Assembly (NCBI RefSeq): GCF_030816725.1
Contig: NZ_JAUSYG010000001.1
Coordinates: 3,100,001-3,164,000 of the forward strand
Direction: 5' to 3'
Length of the DNA: 64,000 bases
DNA from: Pseudarthrobacter defluvii
GTDB taxonomy: Bacteria; Actinomycetota; Actinomycetes; Actinomycetales; Micrococcaceae
Below, in pieces: positions 60,448 through 64,000 of this stretch (positions are counted from its first letter, which is position 1; each line of letters begins with the position of its first letter). A program made the position numbers and the translations under genes. Under the pieces are notes generated by a model, which saw nothing but the letters and a program-made list of their open reading frames with translations, was not told the DNA's origin and did not search any database.

Positions 60448-60835
60448 TCATTTATGTGGACACATCGGCTGCCTTGAAGCTGGTGGTCGAGGAACCGGAG
60501 TCCGGACCCACCGCGGAGTTTCTCTCTTCGGCCCAACAGCGGGGTGACCCCCTTGTGGCTTCGATGCTCCTTCATACGGAACTGCACTGTGCCGCCAACC
60601 GCCGTGCCTGCCACCGGAGCTCGTCAACGCTGTGCTGGGCGCAATCAACCTTGTGGATCTGACGCGTTCAGACCTCTTGTACGCGGCCGCCCTCCCAGGC
60701 AAGTTGCGCAGCGCCGATGCGATCCACCTTGCCGCTGCCATCAGGCTCGAAACGCATGCTTTGGTCGCGTTCGACAAGGCGCTTATGAAGGCAGCAATTC
60801 AAGCCGGACTCAAAACAGTCGCACCGGGCACCTGA
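60444..60835 (+). pseudogene. PIN-domain (VapC-type) toxin, frameshifted
   Basis: The first part (from 60444) has IYVDTSAALKLV with the first PIN aspartate and the LLHTEL acidic residue. Near 60607 the reading frame is lost; the expected continuation LPPELVNAVLGAINLVDL, then SADAIHLAAAIR and FDKAL, with the remaining acidic residues, lies in another frame ending at 60835. Loss of one C in GCCTG explains it. All PIN catalytic residues are otherwise preserved, so the change is recent or a sequencing error. Confidence 0.82.
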
Positions 60836-60941
60836 CCAGACGCCGTGGTACAGGCTGAGGTGGCGGCGGTTGATGGCTGACTCCCGGTGGGTATGCTGCT
60901 TCTACAACGTATGAAACCCACCAACTTGAATGGAGACGCGC

Positions 60942-61244
60942 ATGCACGCCGTGCTCGAATACACCTACGCGGACAACTACCTCGAAAGCCGTGAGCAGTA
61001 CCGCGCAGACCACCTCCGGCTGGGGTGGGAAGCCGTCGATCGCGGCGAGCTCCTGCTCGGCGGTGCTGTCGGCGAACCGCCCTTCAAAGGGCTGCTGATC
61101 TTCACGGGCGAGAACCCACTCGAGGCCGCCAAAGCCTTTGCAGCCGCAGACCCCTACGTCGCGGCCGGCGTCGTGACGTCGTGGACCGCCCGTCCATGGA
61201 CAACGGTGCTGGGAAAAGAAGCGGCAACGCCCGTGCACCCGTAA
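60942..61244 (+). CDS. YciI-like protein
   Basis: 100 residues with the YciI ferredoxin-like fold: VLEYTYADNYLESREQYRADHL, then GELLLGGAVGEPPFKGLLIF and the DPYVAAGVV segment with its conserved Asp-Pro. Role of the family is uncertain. ATG 60942 has GGAG 6 bases upstream; ATG 60930 would lack one. Isolated gene, ended by the hairpin at 61256. Confidence 0.85.
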   Translation: MHAVLEYTYADNYLESREQYRADHLRLGWEAVDRGELLLGGAVGEPPFKGLLIFTGENPLEAAKAFAAADPYVAAGVVTSWTARPWTTVLGKEAATPVHP

Positions 61245-61255
61245 GTCCCAGCTGG

Positions 61256-61291
61256 AACGACGACGGCGGGACTTGCCCGCCGCCGTCGTCG
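61256..61291. terminator. Bidirectional terminator, YciI/amidase
   Basis: Stem from ACGACGACGGCGGG (61256-61269) with CCCGCC..GCCGTCGTCGT (61275-61291), including a 3-base bulge, between two convergent genes. Confidence 0.65.
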
Positions 61292-61299
61292 TACCTGCC

Positions 61300-62688
61300 T
61301 TACAGGGTGAAGCCCTCCAGCCATTCGGCAAAGTCCAGCGCCAGCCCGTCCGCCCCCGGGCGTGCGACAACCTGGACGGACAGGGGCAGGCCCTCGGATG
61401 ACAACGCGACGGGCAGGGAAACAACCGGTGCGCCCACCATGGTCACGGCCCTGCATTGCCCCATGATGTCCCAGCCGAAGATGGACCGGCCGTCTATGTC
61501 CAGCTTTCCGTATACGTCGCAAGCAGGACCTCCGGCCACGGGCAGCAGGACGATGTCGGCGGCATCGAAGACCGCCAGGTCCCGTATTCGCGCCTGTCCG
61601 GATTCGGCAGCAGCCGCTTCGAGGTTCCGGGTGTCGCTTCGCATAGAGCGATGAATGGCGTCGAGGTTCGCAGGGAGGACGAGGTGCTCACGACCCGCGA
61701 CAGCTGCGGCATGGTCAATCATCGGATCAAGTGGCCGGAGCCGGTTGTAGGCGGCCAGAGATCCTGCAAACAGATCGGGCACGTGCGTCAAGGTCCGGAC
61801 TTCCGGCGCGATCTGCTCCCCGAGCAGGGACATCATCGCTGACACTTCACGCCGCACCGGCCCCAATGCCGAGCCGTCACTCCAGGCCACGGCAACGTTG
61901 TGCGGGACCGCCCCGTCGAGCGAGGCCAGACCGCGGGGAGGTGTCACCGTAAGCACTGCGAGCGCCATCCGCAGGTCCCGCACTGAACGTGCGAGCGGCC
62001 CAATGACTTGAGTGGCGGCCTGAAGGCGGGCAGCGGGCGGGGCCGGGTTGCCGCCTCCGAACCAGCCGCCCGCGCCCGGAACGATGCCCAGGTCCGGAAC
62101 TGTGTGCGGGGTGGGCCGCAGGGCGGTGATACCCACGCACTGCGCCGGCCACCGCAGTGACCCGCCGTAGTCGGTGCCCAGCCCGAGTGCCGAGATTCCG
62201 GCAGCGAGGGCGGCAGCTTCTCCCCCGCTGGAGCCTCCTGCCGTCGCGCCGGGAAAGCGTGGGTTGAGCGTCCGGCCCGCGACGGCGCTCTCCGTGACAG
62301 CACCGAACGCGAACTCCGGGCAGTTTGTTTTACCGATTACCACGGCGCCGGCGTCCTGCAGGCGGTGCACAGCCGGTGCCGTGAAGGAGGCGATGTTTCC
62401 GGCGTACGCGGCGCTGCCGCCGGTCAGCTGCAGACCCGCCACGGCGATGACGTCCTTGACGCTGAGCGGAACACCGGCCAGCGGCCCGGGATCCTCCCCG
62501 CGGGTGCGACGGCGGTCCACCTCCTTCGCAGCAACAGCAGCCCCGTCCCAGTCCTCCTGGATGAAAGCACACAGAGCGGGGGCTGCATCGGCCCGTGACC
62601 TGGACTCCGCTATGACGCCCTCGGCGGAGGCTTTACCGCTGCGGACTGCGGAGGCCAGCGCGGTGGCGTCCTTGAGCGCAGTCTCCAT
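61300..62688 (-). CDS. Amidase signature family enzyme
   Basis: 462 residues of the amidase signature family: catalytic Lys78 (SVKDV), cis-Ser in GGSSGG (153-154) and nucleophile Ser177 (DYGGSLRWPA). It resembles small-molecule amidases more than GatA, as no gatB/gatC adjoin. Hydrolyses an amide to acid plus ammonia; substrate unknown. ATG 62688 has only a weak ribosome site. Confidence 0.87.
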   Translation of the reverse strand: METALKDATALASAVRSGKASAEGVIAESRSRADAAPALCAFIQEDWDGAAVAAKEVDRRRTRGEDPGPLAGVPLSVKDVIAVAGLQLTGGSAAYAGNIASFTAPAVHRLQDAGAVVIGKTNCPEFAFGAVTESAVAGRTLNPRFPGATAGGSSGGEAAALAAGISALGLGTDYGGSLRWPAQCVGITALRPTPHTVPDLGIVPGAGGWFGGGNPAPPAARLQAATQVIGPLARSVRDLRMALAVLTVTPPRGLASLDGAVPHNVAVAWSDGSALGPVRREVSAMMSLLGEQIAPEVRTLTHVPDLFAGSLAAYNRLRPLDPMIDHAAAVAGREHLVLPANLDAIHRSMRSDTRNLEAAAAESGQARIRDLAVFDAADIVLLPVAGGPACDVYGKLDIDGRSIFGWDIMGQCRAVTMVGAPVVSLPVALSSEGLPLSVQVVARPGADGLALDFAEWLEGFTL

Positions 62689-62703
62689 GACCCGAATGTA
62701 TCA

Positions 62704-62817
62704 GGGGCAGTTTGAGCAGCACCGGCAGGTCACCCAACGGCTTAGGTCATCTGGCCGGTCCCCTGCGATGGATGCCGACGGCGGACGAAGAGTCGGGCGC
62801 GGAGCTCGCCGCGGCGG
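62704..62817 (+). pseudogene. Fragment of a hemerythrin-domain gene
   Basis: Corresponds to the middle of the hemerythrin gene, about 35164-35280: EQHRQVT(Q)RL, then, one frame away, LRWMPTADEESGAELAA. A short stretch between is deleted or scrambled and both ends of the gene are missing. It lies wedged between the amidase start and the deaminase stop. Confidence 0.75.
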
Positions 62818-63297
62818 TTACTCGGCGATGTCCTCCGCCCACAGCTCCGGCTTGTCAGTCTGAAACGTGTGCATCATGTCCACGCAACGCTGATCATCCA
62901 GCACCACCACCTCAACCCCGCGTGACCGCAGAAGCTCCAGTTCGCCGTCGAAGGTCCTAGCCTCCCCCACAACCACGCGGGGGATCTTGAACTGGATGAT
63001 GGTTCCGGCGCACATGGCACACGGGGCGAGGGTGGTGTAGAGCGTGGTGTTCCGGTAGCTCCTCTGCCGTCCGGCGCTGCGCAGTGCGGACATTTCCCCG
63101 TGCGCAATGGGATCCGCGTTCTGGACACGTTCGTTGTGTCCGCTCGCAATCACCACTCCGCCCCGCGCCAAAGCAGCGCCGATGGGGATGCCCCCTTCGG
63201 CCAGGCCCTTTTGCGCGGCCTGATAGGCGGCTTCGAAGGCGGGAAGGTCGGCGCTGTCCAGTTCCGGCGCAAGGGATTGCAGCTGCTCGTGAGTCAT
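62818..63297 (-). CDS. Cytosine deaminase, yeast Fcy1-like
   Basis: 159 residues of the CDA/deaminase fold: zinc ligands His66 (HGEM, with proton-shuttle Glu68), Cys93 and Cys96 (APCAMC). Length and the segments GGIPIG, TTLYTTL, IIQFKIPRVVVGE, DDQRC and PELWAEDI match yeast cytosine deaminase closely, better than tRNA adenosine deaminases. It would convert cytosine to uracil. No ribosome site is obvious before ATG 63297. Single gene. Confidence 0.85.
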   Translation of the reverse strand: MTHEQLQSLAPELDSADLPAFEAAYQAAQKGLAEGGIPIGAALARGGVVIASGHNERVQNADPIAHGEMSALRSAGRQRSYRNTTLYTTLAPCAMCAGTIIQFKIPRVVVGEARTFDGELELLRSRGVEVVVLDDQRCVDMMHTFQTDKPELWAEDIAE

Positions 63298-63372
63298 GGC
63301 GCCATTGTTGCATGCCGTTTCCCTGGGCCCGCGCCTGCCCGGCGGGTCGACCCAAGCGCGGAAAACGGCGGC

Positions 63373-63663
63373 TCAATCCTTAAGGCTGCTGGCGGTGACT
63401 TCGAATTCCTCGACCGAGACGATCTGGGTCCTGTCCGCCTGGCTGCTCTCCTCCCGGATCCTGCTGGCTGCTTGGCGGCTGGCCACCATCGCGTCCTCCG
63501 TGTCCCAGAGCGTGATGGACAGGGCTTGGTCCGTCTCCTTCCCGTTCAGGTAGTAGACGCCTCTGCAGCCCGGGAGCTGGAGCACGCTGTTCACGACGTC
63601 GTTGCTGGGGTTGTCCCTGCGGGTCTCGGGGCCGGTCTTGTAGGTGCTGATTCTGGCGAACAT
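63373..63663 (-). CDS. Small ABM-like (dimeric alpha-beta barrel) protein
   Basis: 96 residues with ARISTYKTG at the start, a GCRGVYYLNGKETDQALSITLWDTEDAM core and a final beta strand, resembling antibiotic-biosynthesis-monooxygenase-type barrels. ATG 63663 follows AGGGAG by 7 bases. Function unknown; such proteins are often heme- or quinone-modifying, but no active-site residue is diagnostic. Confidence 0.65.
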   Translation of the reverse strand: MFARISTYKTGPETRRDNPSNDVVNSVLQLPGCRGVYYLNGKETDQALSITLWDTEDAMVASRQAASRIREESSQADRTQIVSVEEFEVTASSLKD

Positions 63664-63841
63664 GGTCTTTCTCCCTCAGGGCATCAATGGGGCGGCAGAT
63701 TCCGCTCCTCCGATCAGTAATGGCCCTGCAGACAGACGGAAACTAGGGTCAAAAGTCAGGGCCGCGCCAAACCTGCCGATCCGGCGGCCGCTGGCTGACT
63801 ACGGTCCCCGGACGCATGGGAACGTGGACTTCGTCGCCCGG

Positions 63842-64000
63842 TCAGTTCCTTGGTCCACCAGGCGCGTGGAGGAAGTCGTCGAGCGCGGCGCGGGTAAAAG
63901 CAGCCTGCCCGAGGCCCAGGTGGCCGCCGGACTCCTGTGCCACCAGGACGCATCCGGGGATGCGGTGGGCTGCCTCCTCGGCAGGGGCGAACGCGCACAT
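63842..64000 (-). CDS. C-terminal end of an alpha/beta hydrolase (5' truncated by the window)
   Basis: The minus-strand frame enters at 64000 and stops at 63842. The 52 residues include RIPGCVLVAQESGGHLGLGQ, a typical C-terminal strand plus the catalytic-His loop (GGH) of alpha/beta hydrolases, then a short helix. The ATG at the window edge is probably internal. The rest of the gene lies outside. Confidence 0.55.
   Translation of the reverse strand: MCAFAPAEEAAHRIPGCVLVAQESGGHLGLGQAAFTRAALDDFLHAPGGPRN

Noticed and set aside
1..64000. Prophage, conjugative element, CRISPR array or tRNA-based integration site
   Set aside because: No structural phage genes, relaxase, integrase, regular spacer array or tRNA cloverleaf was seen on either strand.

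Overview
The window is GC-rich, densely packed and typical of an actinobacterial chromosome. Gene content (GAF-ANTAR regulators, a DevS-like kinase, an Excalibur lipoprotein, many GTG/TTG starts, ATGA-coupled operons) points to the Micrococcaceae, most likely an Arthrobacter or Pseudarthrobacter relative. That placement is inference from content, not from a marker gene. No rRNA, tRNA, CRISPR array, insertion sequence or phage structural gene was seen.

Layout. 0-4.7 kb: end of a MocR-type regulator, two GAF-ANTAR proteins, an Excalibur lipoprotein and an SDR. 4.8-7.7 kb: gluconate uptake and phosphorylation (gntK-gntP) with a divergent GntR/FCD regulator. 7.9-9.8 kb: cspA, then a TM2 + PH-domain gene pair bracketed by 35-bp direct repeats that copy the 3' end of a PRC-barrel gene. 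9.4-11.9 kb: a coupled lipoprotein / NRAMP-like transporter / PRC-barrel / PRC-barrel operon. 12-24 kb: TfoX-like protein, hydrolases, a TDT transporter flanked by palindromic elements, a DevR/DevS-like pair, an MgtA-type P-ATPase, a methyltransferase and a GerMN lipoprotein. 24-29 kb: a flavin monooxygenase and butanediol-type dehydrogenase opposite a GAF regulator. 29-36 kb: PhoD phosphatase, hydrolases, a subtilase, a hemerythrin-domain protein and a secreted lipase. 36.8-44.5 kb: a six-gene operon for peptide uptake plus gamma-glutamyltransferase and its own GntR regulator. 45.4-52.1 kb: a complete Wadjet anti-plasmid system (jetABCD) running tail to tail into a mazEF pair. 52.8-57 kb: a four-carbon sugar-acid module (kdgT, DUF1537 kinase, pdxA-type dehydrogenase, DeoR regulator) whose kdgT carries a frameshift.

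57-63 kb is a decayed, mosaic segment. Two orphan membrane-protein genes of lower GC are followed by a degraded paralogous pdxA-deoR block, a Phd-type antitoxin with a frameshifted PIN toxin, a YciI-like protein, an amidase and a fragment of a hemerythrin gene. Each fragment has an intact relative elsewhere in the window. The end holds a yeast-type cytosine deaminase, a small ABM-like protein and the tail of a hydrolase.

Most notable: the intact Wadjet locus beside a toxin-antitoxin pair; the repeat-bracketed TM2/PH cassette; the gene fossils at 59.5-60.1 and 62.7 kb; strong operator/promoter architectures upstream of kdgT and mazE; and an NRAMP-like transporter lacking the canonical metal-site motifs. 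I found no system I can call wholly undescribed.
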